Position numbers and translations under genes: made by a program. A DNA stretch of 64,000 nt, taken from positions 1,860,001 through 1,924,000 of the forward strand of contig NZ_AP012541.1 of NCBI RefSeq assembly GCF_000829035.1. Direction: 5' to 3'. This document shows, one piece after another, positions 15,440 to 28,208 of the stretch. The notes beneath the pieces are model-generated. The model was not told where the DNA came from. It saw only the letters and a program-made list of their open reading frames with translations, and ran no database searches. The stretch's first letter is position 1, and the number at the start of each line of letters is the position of its first letter. Source of the DNA: Lacticaseibacillus paracasei subsp. paracasei (GTDB taxonomy: Bacteria > Bacillota > Bacilli > Lactobacillales > Lactobacillaceae).

Positions 15440-16609
15440 ATGGCAACATTTAGGAAACGCGGCAAATATTGGGAATACAGGGTTAAGTATACGGATTCCG
15501 CTGGTAAACAGCTGGTTGCTTCACACGGTGGGTATCGTCTCAAATCATCTGCGCAAGATGCTGCAGAAGCTGTAGAAGATGACCTCAAACGTGGCGGTGA
15601 TCCTTCCAAAGCTGGGACACTGTTTTTGGATTATTGGGATCAATGGATTGATGCTTATAAGTCAGGCGATAAGTCCCTCAATACTGAATATAGATACACG
15701 TTGCTAAGAAAACATTTGAAGTCACGTTTTGACGGCCGTGAGCTTGGCTCAATCCGTCCAATCGAATGGCAACGCTTCTTGAATGATTTTGCTGCCGGTA
15801 AGGACCGCAAGAAAGAGACCACACGCAAAGGCCCTCGCGAACGCTCAAAGGATATTGTCAGCAAGATGAATAGCTATGTCCGCTCAATGGTTAAGGCAGC
15901 CATCAATGATCGTCTGCTCTTTTCTGACTTCACTTTTGGTGCCAAGGTTGGTGGAATCCGTTCAGGAAGCAAAGTTAAAGTGCTTGATCAGGAAGACTTT
16001 TCACAGGTTAAGTCTCAGGCGGCCGAGAAGGCTTCATATCGAAGCATAGGGGCGCTAGCAGTGTATTTAGGGGCAATGACAGGCATGCGGGTTTCTGAGA
16101 CTCTAGCGCTCACGTGGGCTGATATAGATACTATTAACAATGTGATACATGTTACCCGTTCTTGGGATCATCAGTATGGGACTGGATTCAAGCCGACAAA
16201 AACCGAAGCGTCAATACGAGATATTGAAGTGTCACCAGCAGTTATTAAGCTACTCGAGCGCATTCATCAAGAGCAAATGGCAGCATACTTGCGAACTGGT
16301 TATAGAGATGCCGATCAAATGATCATGCGGAATCAATGGCACACGGTCATTACTGACACAGCCTGCAATAAGGCACTTGCGATTTTGCAAAGCGATGCAG
16401 GGATCCCAAAAGAAAAACAAATTACTTTCCACGGCCTACGTCACAGCCACGTTAGCTATCTAATTAGTCAAGGCATTGACATCTATTACATCTCAAAACG
16501 TCTTGGCCATTCAGACATCACAATCACCATGCGAGTATACGGTCATCTTTTGGACTCTCAGAAAAAGAAAGAAGCTTTGAAAGCCACGGCTGCCATGGAT
16601 CGGCTTTGA
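15440..16609 (+). CDS. int: Phage tyrosine integrase
   Basis: The 389-residue site-specific recombinase has an N-terminal arm-type domain (FRKRGKYWEYRVKYTDSAGK), a core-binding helical domain and a catalytic domain. The active site is Arg in GMRVSETLAL, His-x-x-Arg in HGLRHSHVS, His in LGHSDITIT and Tyr in RVYGHL. AAAGGAGGAAG precedes the ATG. It inserts and excises the prophage. The gene ends about 130 bp before tRNA-Thr, the likely attachment target. Confidence 0.93.
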   Translation: MATFRKRGKYWEYRVKYTDSAGKQLVASHGGYRLKSSAQDAAEAVEDDLKRGGDPSKAGTLFLDYWDQWIDAYKSGDKSLNTEYRYTLLRKHLKSRFDGRELGSIRPIEWQRFLNDFAAGKDRKKETTRKGPRERSKDIVSKMNSYVRSMVKAAINDRLLFSDFTFGAKVGGIRSGSKVKVLDQEDFSQVKSQAAEKASYRSIGALAVYLGAMTGMRVSETLALTWADIDTINNVIHVTRSWDHQYGTGFKPTKTEASIRDIEVSPAVIKLLERIHQEQMAAYLRTGYRDADQMIMRNQWHTVITDTACNKALAILQSDAGIPKEKQITFHGLRHSHVSYLISQGIDIYYISKRLGHSDITITMRVYGHLLDSQKKKEALKATAAMDRL

Positions 16610-16650
16610 ATATCTTTGTCCCCTTTTTGTCCCCCTCAATACAAAAACAA

Positions 16651-16678
16651 AGCCCTCCTAACAAAAGCTAGAAGGGCT
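16651..16678. terminator. Hairpin between int and tRNA-Thr
   Basis: AGCCCTCCT pairs with AGAAGGGCT around a 10-nt loop. On the minus strand it is followed by a T-rich run (TTTGTTTTTG), so it could end the tRNA transcript as well as integrase messages. Confidence 0.5.
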
Positions 16679-16736
16679 AAAACGTTGATTTAAAGGCATT
16701 CTATAAAGCTAAAAGAGGCTAAAGAACGCAAACGAA

Positions 16737-16809
16737 TGCCGGCTGCAGGAGTCGAACCTGTGACCCTCGGTTTACGATACCGATGCTCTACCAACTGAGC
16801 TAAGCCGGC
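16737..16809 (-). tRNA. tRNA-Thr (CGT)
   Basis: A full cloverleaf is visible: acceptor GCCGGCT/AGCCGGC, discriminator A, anticodon arm TCGGT-ATCGTAA-ACCGA with anticodon CGT, and T arm GGTTCGACTCC. CCA is not encoded. Its 3' end faces the integrase gene, which suggests that the phage integrated here and restored the tRNA end. Confidence 0.93.
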
Positions 16810-16813
16810 ATAC

Positions 16814-16885
16814 TGACCCGTACGGGATTTGAACCCATGTTACCGCCGTGAAAGGGCGGTGTCTTAACCACTTGACCAACGGGCC
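16814..16885 (-). tRNA. tRNA-Glu (TTC)
   Basis: Acceptor GGCCCGT/ACGGGTC, anticodon arm CCGCC-CTTTCAC-GGCGG with anticodon TTC, and a normal T arm give a complete 72-nt tRNA. It is 4 bp upstream of tRNA-Thr and cotranscribed with it. Confidence 0.95.
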
Positions 16886-17059
16886 ATTGCTGAACAACAA
16901 ATAAGATTATACAGGAGCACTATCGCACTGTAAAGCATTTTTTGATGGTAAATGAGATCATTGGCAGAATCATTTTCTAAGTTAAAATGATTGTCCATCT
17001 ACTTTTTGTAAGTGTATCATGAAAAAGAAACGAATCGTCATGAAAGGATGTTGTTTTAG

Positions 17060-17698
17060 ATGAAGATTGCGATTATTGGTGCCACAGGACATGCAGGTTC
17101 GGCTATTTTTAAGGAGGCCCTCAAACGAGGCCATGAAGTGACCGGTTATGTTCGCCATCCAGATAAAAGTGTTGGAATCTTGCCACCGGATGCAGATCTG
17201 ATTCAACAAGATGCGTTCACGTTGACGCGCGAGCAGTTGACGGGTTATGACGCTGTTATTGATGCTTTTGCGACAACTGTTGAGCAAGCTTATCTCCACA
17301 TTGATCTGGCCGACCACTTAATTCATGAGTTACGCAACACTGATAAGCCACGTGTGATTTTTATTCTCGGCGCAGGCAGTCTAAAGAATGGCGACCAGAC
17401 ATTGTATGATACACTAAAAAAAGATCCACACGCTGCTGCTTTTATTAATACACCATTGAATCAATTTCGGGAACTGCAGTTGTTACGGTGGACCGATAAT
17501 GTAAACTGGCTTGGTATTTCGCCAAGCGCTAACTTTCAGCCTGGACCAGCTACAGCCTACGTACGTGGTAAAGACGAGCTGTTGAAAGATGATAGCGGCA
17601 AATCTGTCTTAAATAGCGACACACTTGCCGTTGCCTTGCTAGATGAGCTCGAAAACCCGACCATCAAACAAGCACGCTTCACAGCTCGCAATGCTTAA
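17060..17698 (+). CDS. NAD(P)-binding oxidoreductase, SDR-like
   Basis: The 212-residue protein opens with a Rossmann nucleotide-binding motif (KIAIIGATGHAGSAIFKEAL) and belongs to the NmrA/YwnB-like atypical short-chain dehydrogenases. These are cytoplasmic NAD(P)H-dependent enzymes or redox sensors without the usual YxxxK active site, and none is seen here. The Asp and Thr pattern after the second beta strand (DAVIDAFATTVEQ) fits that group. AAAGGATG lies before the ATG. The next gene, a MucBP protein, follows after 38 bp. The substrate is unknown. Confidence 0.8.
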   Translation: MKIAIIGATGHAGSAIFKEALKRGHEVTGYVRHPDKSVGILPPDADLIQQDAFTLTREQLTGYDAVIDAFATTVEQAYLHIDLADHLIHELRNTDKPRVIFILGAGSLKNGDQTLYDTLKKDPHAAAFINTPLNQFRELQLLRWTDNVNWLGISPSANFQPGPATAYVRGKDELLKDDSGKSVLNSDTLAVALLDELENPTIKQARFTARNA

Positions 17699-17736
17699 CC
17701 GCAACATTTTCTGGACATCACAGAGGAAGGGACATT

Positions 17737-18249
17737 TTGGCACAAGTAAAATTAACCATTCATTATGTTGATGAGACCGGCAAGTCGCTTGGACCTGAGA
17801 ACCATTTAACGAACGCGGTGGGTCAGCGTTTTCGGCTAACGGCACCAACTCTGATTGGCTATAACTTTCAGAAGGCTGTTCTACCAGATGGCAGTGAGGT
17901 TGGCGATCCTACAGTGGTCGGAGTCATGACCAAAGATGAACAACAACTGATCTTTATTTACAGCGCAACAGCCTCTTTAACGTCACAGCCGACACCAGCA
18001 ACATTGGTGATTAAATATGTGGATGAACATCAACAAGACTTACGTGATGTGCAGGTCTTGCACACAAAGACAGGTCATCAGTTCGAACTAACGGCACCTT
18101 TTTTCCCTGGTTATCAGTACCACCATGCATTACTGCCAGGTGGCATGGTGATGTCAGACCAGACAGTATCGGGCCGATTGATTCGCGCACATAACGAACT
18201 CATTTTCTCGTATCGCGTTCACTCACAAAATCACCCCAACAAGATTTAA
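17737..18249 (+). CDS. MucBP-repeat protein without export signal
   Basis: The 170-residue product holds two MucBP-like repeats of about 70 residues, at about 1-70 and 85-155. Each starts with an IxYVDExG motif (LTIHYVDETGKSL; LVIKYVDEHQQDL) and continues with a GYxxxxAxLP strand. Such repeats occur in mucus-binding surface proteins of lactobacilli. Here there is no signal peptide, no LPXTG anchor and no membrane segment. It starts with TTG preceded by GAGGAAGG. It may be a cytoplasmic paralogue or a remnant of a larger adhesin. Confidence 0.75.
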   Translation: MAQVKLTIHYVDETGKSLGPENHLTNAVGQRFRLTAPTLIGYNFQKAVLPDGSEVGDPTVVGVMTKDEQQLIFIYSATASLTSQPTPATLVIKYVDEHQQDLRDVQVLHTKTGHQFELTAPFFPGYQYHHALLPGGMVMSDQTVSGRLIRAHNELIFSYRVHSQNHPNKI

Positions 18250-18253
18250 GATC

Positions 18254-18281
18254 AAAAGCCATTTCTTCGGGAGTGGCTTTT
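18254..18281 (+). terminator. Rho-independent terminator
   Basis: AAAAGCCA pairs with TGGCTTTT around a short loop, followed by TCTTTT. It ends the oxidoreductase-MucBP transcript. Confidence 0.75.
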
Positions 18282-18340
18282 CTTTTACATAAAAGCGCCT
18301 CTTACCTTTTCACACATTCGAGGCGCATTCTTATTAAAAA

Positions 18341-18386
18341 AACCTGCAACACAACATTCAGCTTTCGAATGATTGTGTTGCAGGTT
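18341..18386 (-). terminator. Strong hairpin terminator
   Basis: AACCTGCAACACAA pairs perfectly with TTGTGTTGCAGGTT, with an inner CATTC/GAATG extension. On the minus strand a T run follows. It ends the membrane-protein gene at 18402-18926. Confidence 0.85.
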
Positions 18387-18401
18387 AATCGATGCTCTGA
18401 G

Positions 18402-18926
18402 TCATTGTCCTGACAAGAAACTAGTTAAGGCACTTGTTCCACCCTGTTGTTGCAGCGTTTTAGCATCTTGATAAGCCTGATAGTAATCGCCTGATGCAAT
18501 CGCTTGGCGAATTGGCGTTACAGAACTCTCCTGAAAAAGCGCCGCAGCAGCCATTTCTGCTTGACTATGATTAACACCAGATGCCTTTTGTAAAAGTGAA
18601 GCAGCCTGATCTTGATCCTTAGCCGCAGCCATAATCGTACTCATTTTGGTTGCTTTCAACGTATCGGCAGCCCGTTGGATAGCTGCATCGGTTGTCGCAT
18701 CACCAGTCTTTTGAGCTGTAATGCCGGAAACGAGACGAGCTTTAACTGCAGAATCAACAGGCGTGTCATTACCCGTCACATTACGAACCGTGTTATTCAG
18801 TTGAGGGAAAAAGAAAACCCCTGCGATAATGAGCAAGATCAACACACCCATGATAATTGAAAAGATCTTAAGTCCACGATGGGCGTGCTTTTTATTTTGT
18901 TGGCGTAATTGTAATCGATTGTCCAT
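18402..18926 (-). CDS. Single-span membrane protein, unknown
   Basis: The 174-residue protein has a basic N-terminus (MDNRLQLRQQNKKHAHRGLK), one transmembrane helix at about residues 20-43 and an extracellular part of about 130 residues. That part is rich in Ala and Gln, with alternating small helices (AAAKDQDQAASLLQKASG). GAAGTGAC lies before ATG 18926; further in-frame ATGs up to 18962 lack a ribosome site. No family is recognised. It could be a signal-anchored surface protein or lysozyme-inhibitor-like protein. Confidence 0.7.
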   Translation of the reverse strand: MDNRLQLRQQNKKHAHRGLKIFSIIMGVLILLIIAGVFFFPQLNNTVRNVTGNDTPVDSAVKARLVSGITAQKTGDATTDAAIQRAADTLKATKMSTIMAAAKDQDQAASLLQKASGVNHSQAEMAAAALFQESSVTPIRQAIASGDYYQAYQDAKTLQQQGGTSALTSFLSGQ

Positions 18927-19094
18927 GTCTGTCACTTCTTTCATTTGTGATGGCTGGTACATATTATGAGAGTGATCGTACAGCGGGTCAAGTTAAACCA
19001 GTTATTCATGACTGGTCCAGCCTGTTCTTAATCCTTGTTTAAAGACCTGCAAATAATATTAAAAAAAGACACCCTTTGCAGGATGTCTCATGAG

Positions 19095-19167
19095 CTCCGG
19101 TTGTCAGGCTCGAACTGACGACAACCTGATTAACAGTCAGGTGCTCTACCAACTGAGCTAAACCGGA
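19095..19167 (-). tRNA. tRNA-Asn (GTT)
   Basis: Acceptor TCCGGTT/AACCGGA, anticodon arm CCTGA-CTGTTAA-TCAGG with anticodon GTT, and T arm CAGTTCGAGCCTG. It is the last gene of the rRNA operon, 9 bp after 5S rRNA. Confidence 0.96.
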
Positions 19168-19176
19168 ATAAAAAAA

Positions 19177-19294
19177 GCGTGGCAGCTTCCTACCCTCGCA
19201 GGCAGTTTCCCACCAACTACTCTCGGCGTGAAGAAGCTTAACTTCTGTGTTCGGCATGGGAACAGGTGTATCCTTCTTGCTATCGCCACCACAC
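19177..19294 (-). rRNA. rrf: 5S ribosomal RNA
   Basis: The minus strand carries the typical 5S sequence of about 117 nt, with CCATGCCGAACACAGAAGTT as the conserved middle. The ends are estimated to within a few bases from the pairing of the terminal helix. Confidence 0.95.
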
Positions 19295-19377
19295 TTATGA
19301 GAACTTTGCGCTCTCAAAACTGGCTATCATTGTTTAATTGCTGCCTTGAACCTAACGTACTTGTCATCGAAATGTGT

Positions 19378-19395
19378 TCGCAGTCGCAGAAACCT
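19378..19395. repeat. Short piece of the dispersed hairpin element
   Basis: TCGCAGTCGCAGAAACCT lies in the 23S-5S spacer. The same 18 bases occur in two units of the repeat array upstream of the amino acid permease (31442-31480 and 31692-31735). It may be a remnant of that element. Confidence 0.4.
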
Positions 19396-19417
19396 GCGCC
19401 TGCTTGCACGCTTACTT

Positions 19418-22333
<2,916 letters not shown>

Positions 22334-22493
22334 TGTACTGACTTGCGTCAGCGGTTATGCGATGCGAATTTCTTTTTCAGAAACTCATACAAATACGCTG
22401 TGTTCTCGGCAATTTAAAACAATTAATACAATGATATCCAGTTTTCAAAGAACAAAGTAGCCGACTTTCGTCGGTCATTGGCCTTTCGGCCAA

Positions 22494-22566
22494 TGGAGGA
22501 TAACGGGATCGAACCGATGACCTCCTGCTTGCAAAGCAGGCGCTCTCCCAGCTGAGCTAATCCCCC
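22494..22566 (-). tRNA. tRNA-Ala (TGC)
   Basis: Acceptor GGGGGAT/ATCCTCC, anticodon arm CCTGC-TTTGCAA-GCAGG with anticodon TGC. It sits in the 16S-23S spacer together with tRNA-Ile. Confidence 0.97.
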
Positions 22567-22600
22567 ATAAGGGTTGTTCAATTAACAAGCGTACGCTTGA

Positions 22601-22674
22601 TGGGCCTAGATGGACTTGAACCATCGACCTCACGCTTATCAAGCGTGCGCTCTAACCAACTGAGCTATAGGCCC
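22601..22674 (-). tRNA. tRNA-Ile (GAT)
   Basis: Acceptor GGGCCTA/TAGGCCC, anticodon arm ACGCT-TGATAAG-CGT type with anticodon GAT, 74 nt. It is the first tRNA in the 16S-23S spacer. Confidence 0.97.
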
Positions 22675-22753
22675 GATAGGCGTGAAGAGGTTATCCTCTC
22701 AAAACTAAACAAAGTTTCGTGTGTGCAGGTTTCCGTCAGACTTTCAGTCTGTT

Positions 22754-24328
<1,575 letters not shown>

Positions 24329-24488
24329 AAATATGAGCTGTTCGAATAGCTCGATTTGTTGTTCTAGCGAATTGACTTCGCAAATGTTACTTTTTGCCTC
24401 GGTACCGAAGTACCAAGGACCCTGCACATTTAAACGAAACTTTGTTCAGTTTTCAAAGGACGACCTTGTCAAAAGACAACTTTCATAT

Positions 24489-24613
24489 ATTATCACTAGC
24501 TGTTGAAATATGTCAACAACTTTTTGAATAAACATGCAACCGATATGAATTTCGGAATCGGTTATGAATTTGACAACGGAGAATATATTATCAACTTTAC
24601 GAACCCGCGTCAA
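24489..24613 (-). promoter_or_regulatory. Tandem rRNA operon promoters
   Basis: The upstream promoter reads TTGACG (24608-24613), 17 bp, TAATAT (24585-24590). The downstream one reads TTGACA (24511-24516), 16 bp, GATAAT (24489-24494), about 160 bp before mature 16S. Two strong near-consensus promoters are typical of rRNA operons. Confidence 0.75.
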
Positions 24614-24670
24614 CACTTTTTAAATGAGGTTTTGCTAAGAATTTAAAGTCCGAACGTTTGCATTAAAAAA

Positions 24671-24696
24671 GCAGTGAATCATTTGCGATTCACTGC
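24671..24696 (-). terminator. serS terminator
   Basis: GCAGTGAATC pairs with GATTCACTGC around GCAAAT and is followed by TTTTTT on the minus strand, 20 bp after the serS stop. Confidence 0.9.
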
Positions 24697-24715
24697 ATAA
24701 AGATGCATGAAACAA

Positions 24716-25999
24716 TTAATCTTCCTTGGTGATTGCGGTTTGTCCTTGCATGTATGGTACAATCACATCAGGAATTTTCACAGAACCATCAGCTTGCTGA
24801 TAATTTTCCAAAATAGAAGCTACTGTTCGCCCTACAGCAAGCCCTGAGCCATTGAGCGTGTGGACAAACTGCAATTTGCCATCGTCATCACGATAGCGAA
24901 TTTGTGCACGACGCGCTTGGAAATCAGTGCAATTGCTGCAGCTTGAGATCTCACGATAGCGATCTTGCGCTGGCATCCATACTTCCAGATCATTCGTCTT
25001 CGCACTGGTGAAGCTAGCGTCATTACTTGCCAGCGTGATGACATGATAAGGCAATCCGAGCTTTTGCAAAAGATCTTCGGCATCGTGAATCAAGTTTTGA
25101 AGTTGTTTCCAAGAGTCTTCAGGCTTGCAGAACTTGACCATTTCGACCTTATTAAATTGATGCATCCGGATCAAGCCGCGAGTATCGCGACCGGCACTGC
25201 CAGCTTCAGAACGAAAAGCCGGTGTAAGTGCGGTGAAATTAACTGGAAGTTTTTCAGCATCAATAATGTCATTCCGATAATAGTTGACCAAAGGCACTTC
25301 TGCTGTTGGAATCAGAGTCAGTGGTTCACCATCATTCGTGATCGTATAGGTCGCATCAGTGAACTTTGGAAATTGACCAGTACCGAACATAGAATCATTG
25401 TTAACGAGGTATGGGGGAATGATTTCTTCATACCCTTCTTTTTGGTGCTCATCCAAGAAGAAGTTATAGACGGCGCGTTCAAGACGTGCACCAGCACCCT
25501 TATAGTAAACAAATCTGCTACCGGCAACCTTCGCCGCGCGTTCAAAATCCAGAATGCCTAATTTTTCACCAATATCCCAGTGATGCTTTGGTTCAAAATC
25601 AAACGTTGGCATGTTTCCCCATTTGTATTCTTCACGGGAATCGTCTTCATTTAACGACATTGGCACGTCATCAGCCGGAAAGTTTGGCAATCGGACGAGA
25701 ATGTAGGTTACTTTTTCATTCAGCTGGGCGAGTTCTTTGTCTAAAGCCGCAATCTTTTGGCCTACTTCCCGCATGGCCTTGATTTGATCGTCAGCATTTT
25801 CCTTGTTACGTTTCATAACCGCAATTTGGCCTGAAACATCATTGCGCTTGGCTTTAAGCTCTTCAGTTTGAACGGTCACCTGACGCCGGCGCGTATCCAA
25901 AGCTAATAATTCATCAATCTCTTCACCTTTAATCGCACGTGCAGCTAACTTTTCCTTGGCCCATTCCGGTTTTTGCCGGATCAGTTTTAAATCTAACAT
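24716..25999 (-). CDS. serS: Seryl-tRNA synthetase
   Basis: The 427-residue class II synthetase charges tRNA-Ser in the cytoplasm. An N-terminal coiled-coil arm (about residues 30-100, rich in Glu and Lys) grips the long variable arm of tRNA-Ser. Motif 2 is [20 protein letters not shown] and motif 3 is [27 protein letters not shown] precedes the ATG. It has its own terminator, and a T-box leader adjusts expression to uncharged tRNA-Ser. Confidence 0.97.
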   Translation of the reverse strand: MLDLKLIRQKPEWAKEKLAARAIKGEEIDELLALDTRRRQVTVQTEELKAKRNDVSGQIAVMKRNKENADDQIKAMREVGQKIAALDKELAQLNEKVTYILVRLPNFPADDVPMSLNEDDSREEYKWGNMPTFDFEPKHHWDIGEKLGILDFERAAKVAGSRFVYYKGAGARLERAVYNFFLDEHQKEGYEEIIPPYLVNNDSMFGTGQFPKFTDATYTITNDGEPLTLIPTAEVPLVNYYRNDIIDAEKLPVNFTALTPAFRSEAGSAGRDTRGLIRMHQFNKVEMVKFCKPEDSWKQLQNLIHDAEDLLQKLGLPYHVITLASNDASFTSAKTNDLEVWMPAQDRYREISSCSNCTDFQARRAQIRYRDDDGKLQFVHTLNGSGLAVGRTVASILENYQQADGSVKIPDVIVPYMQGQTAITKED

Positions 26000-26049
26000 G
26001 GTTTGTCCTCCTCATATGGTCATGATGCGTCTGAAATCTCAGTGCACAC

Positions 26050-26262
26050 AAAAAGCCTTCCATCTCGTTGGGACGAAAGGCCATTCCGCGGTGCCACCCA
26101 AGTTTGACGCCTATGCGCCACCCTCAATAACTGATAACGGTCAGTGGCCGTGCAGTTCATCACTACCCACTAAGGCGCTGGAATATGGATGGCTGACAGC
26201 TTTCACCAACCGCTGTCTCTCTTGATCATCCAATAGACGCTTCAGACGTGTTTGCTATTCGT
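26050..26262 (-). promoter_or_regulatory. T-box leader of serS
   Basis: The minus strand contains the conserved T-box sequence GGGTGGCACCGCGGAATG (about 26082-26101), followed by a terminator hairpin made of GGCCTTTCGTCCC and its complement with a T run. A stem I region with AGAGAGACAGC lies upstream. Uncharged tRNA-Ser would bind and favour readthrough. The specifier codon was not identified with certainty. Confidence 0.88.
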
Positions 26263-26370
26263 TCTTAAAATTACCGCATTTAGCACTGATTAACAAGCGC
26301 CCATAGTGTTTTTATTCAAAAATAATGGGAGCCAGTCCTCTTGGCCCAAATGCAAGCAGCTATTTGTCTT

Positions 26371-27948
26371 TTAATAAATGAACCGGGCATCTTCTAAAAC
26401 CTTTTTATCCCAAAGTTCACGGAGTAAGGCATACAGTTGGCCGTAGTGGTCATTGCTAACATTGATATGCCATGGGAATATCTGTGCCTTGCCGGCTACT
26501 TTTTTGACTGGCGCAACCGAAGTCGTGATGACCAAATCGGCATCTTTCAGATTAGCATTGGGCGACGCTAATTCGACAAATGGGATAGCGTGCAAAAACG
26601 CTAGCAAGTCAATATAGCCGGTAATCGTTTGTTCAACAACTGGCGCAACCACAATTTTCTTTGGCGGCTGAAATTGGATGAGTAGTTGGTGCAAGTTGCG
26701 ATACAGCGCTTCGGCCAAAACATCAATGTACCCGTCAAACGATTCGAGATGTTCTTCATCCACTACTTTTTCAAGCGTGGCTTTGATCTGAGCATAGAAA
26801 GCCGGATCATCTTTGGTCTGCTGCATGTTGGAACTGAACTCAGCGAGTAAAGTTGTTGTGAAGTCTTTTTTGAACACCAGCACGCTGACGGTGACACTCA
26901 GCATATTGGCTAACAACAGATTATACGTCTCTTCTGGCAACTGCAGATGTAGCTTAAAGTTATATGGAAAACACGCAAAGAAGGCTTGAATCAACTGATA
27001 AATTTCGGGATTATAGCGGTTGTACCGTTCGATCACACGTCGCTCAAGCGGGCCATCACTGACAATATACAGCGGCGCAAAATTAAACAGAAAATAGAGC
27101 GCATCGCTTTCCCCTTGTTGCTGCTGCTCAGATAAGCCATCTAAAACTGGATGTCCGTCAGTCAGCGCTTCAGCAATTGGTGAAAACAGATTTGGCATTG
27201 GATACCGTAAAATCTGTGAATCCGGATCATGCGTCAACACCTGCCCTGTCAAAATGCGTTGATGTGCCACCGCAATGTAATAGAGCAACAATTCACGTGT
27301 AACGACATTCACATCGCCGCCTTTAAAGGCTTTAAGAACGGCATCAAGAATTTCGCTGGCACGCTCATGCGTCATATTTTCAAATGGCCAATCCGCCCCG
27401 TTCGTTGCTAACCAATATGTTAACCCCAAAAAAATTCGGATATTTAATTCTGACCCAATAAACGACAATGTCTCATATGAAAATTGAACCCCACTGGTTT
27501 TGGCGTAACCACGAATAGGTTTCAGATGTCGCAAAATGGTGGCTTTGGAACTATCGGACGCCATTAAAAAGTCATCAAAGTTTTGATAGCGCTTATATAA
27601 AACTGCGTCCAAAAAACGATATGGGTTCGACTTTTTCACCAGATCATAGCGAAATTCATCAATTGGAATGGCAAACAACATTTTAGTGGACGCATGCTTG
27701 CGACCCAGTATCTCCTCCAGAGAGTTAACCAACCCAGTGTAGGTATTATAGACACTCCCATAGTTACGATTAGTAATCGCCGCAATTTGTTTTAAATTCA
27801 CATCGCCGACAACCGAATAATGTGCGTGATCACCAGCCAACTGCGTTCTCACCGGCGTCTGCGCAATTCGTGCCGAGATAATGGCGTGAAACAAATTGAG
27901 CTTTTCAGCATCGGACATCGACAAAAAGATGTCGTGATTGGCTTCCAT
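26371..27948 (-). CDS. Mga-like transcription regulator
   Basis: The 525-residue protein is of the Mga family: an N-terminal helix-turn-helix region (DVNLKQIAAITNRNYGSVYN), a central PRD-like helical domain (about residues 180-380) and a C-terminal EIIB-like part (PPKKIVVAPVVEQTITGYID). Such regulators respond to sugar or growth state. It is divergent from a second member at 28209-29738, with which it shares patterns such as DWPFENM. A GGGGTGGGGAG stretch precedes the ATG. Targets are unknown. Confidence 0.8.
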   Translation of the reverse strand: MEANHDIFLSMSDAEKLNLFHAIISARIAQTPVRTQLAGDHAHYSVVGDVNLKQIAAITNRNYGSVYNTYTGLVNSLEEILGRKHASTKMLFAIPIDEFRYDLVKKSNPYRFLDAVLYKRYQNFDDFLMASDSSKATILRHLKPIRGYAKTSGVQFSYETLSFIGSELNIRIFLGLTYWLATNGADWPFENMTHERASEILDAVLKAFKGGDVNVVTRELLLYYIAVAHQRILTGQVLTHDPDSQILRYPMPNLFSPIAEALTDGHPVLDGLSEQQQQGESDALYFLFNFAPLYIVSDGPLERRVIERYNRYNPEIYQLIQAFFACFPYNFKLHLQLPEETYNLLLANMLSVTVSVLVFKKDFTTTLLAEFSSNMQQTKDDPAFYAQIKATLEKVVDEEHLESFDGYIDVLAEALYRNLHQLLIQFQPPKKIVVAPVVEQTITGYIDLLAFLHAIPFVELASPNANLKDADLVITTSVAPVKKVAGKAQIFPWHINVSNDHYGQLYALLRELWDKKVLEDARFIY

Positions 27949-28208
27949 GGACTCCCCACCCCTAAAATACGATTTTGTGTCTTTTATTATACGTCATACT
28001 TTGTCAAGACGCAGGCATTCACCCCTGTTACAAGTACAAGTCGGGTCTAAAAACTATACCAAATTGTTATTGTTCATTTACTCGGCTTTAGAAAATAGCG
28101 GGTTTCCCTAAAGTTCAATGTTTCACTAACAAACTGTCATCATTTTTACTTTTTTTGTTATAATTGACGTAGGTAGGGGTGAATTGCTTTTAGATAAGGG
28201 GGTGTACC

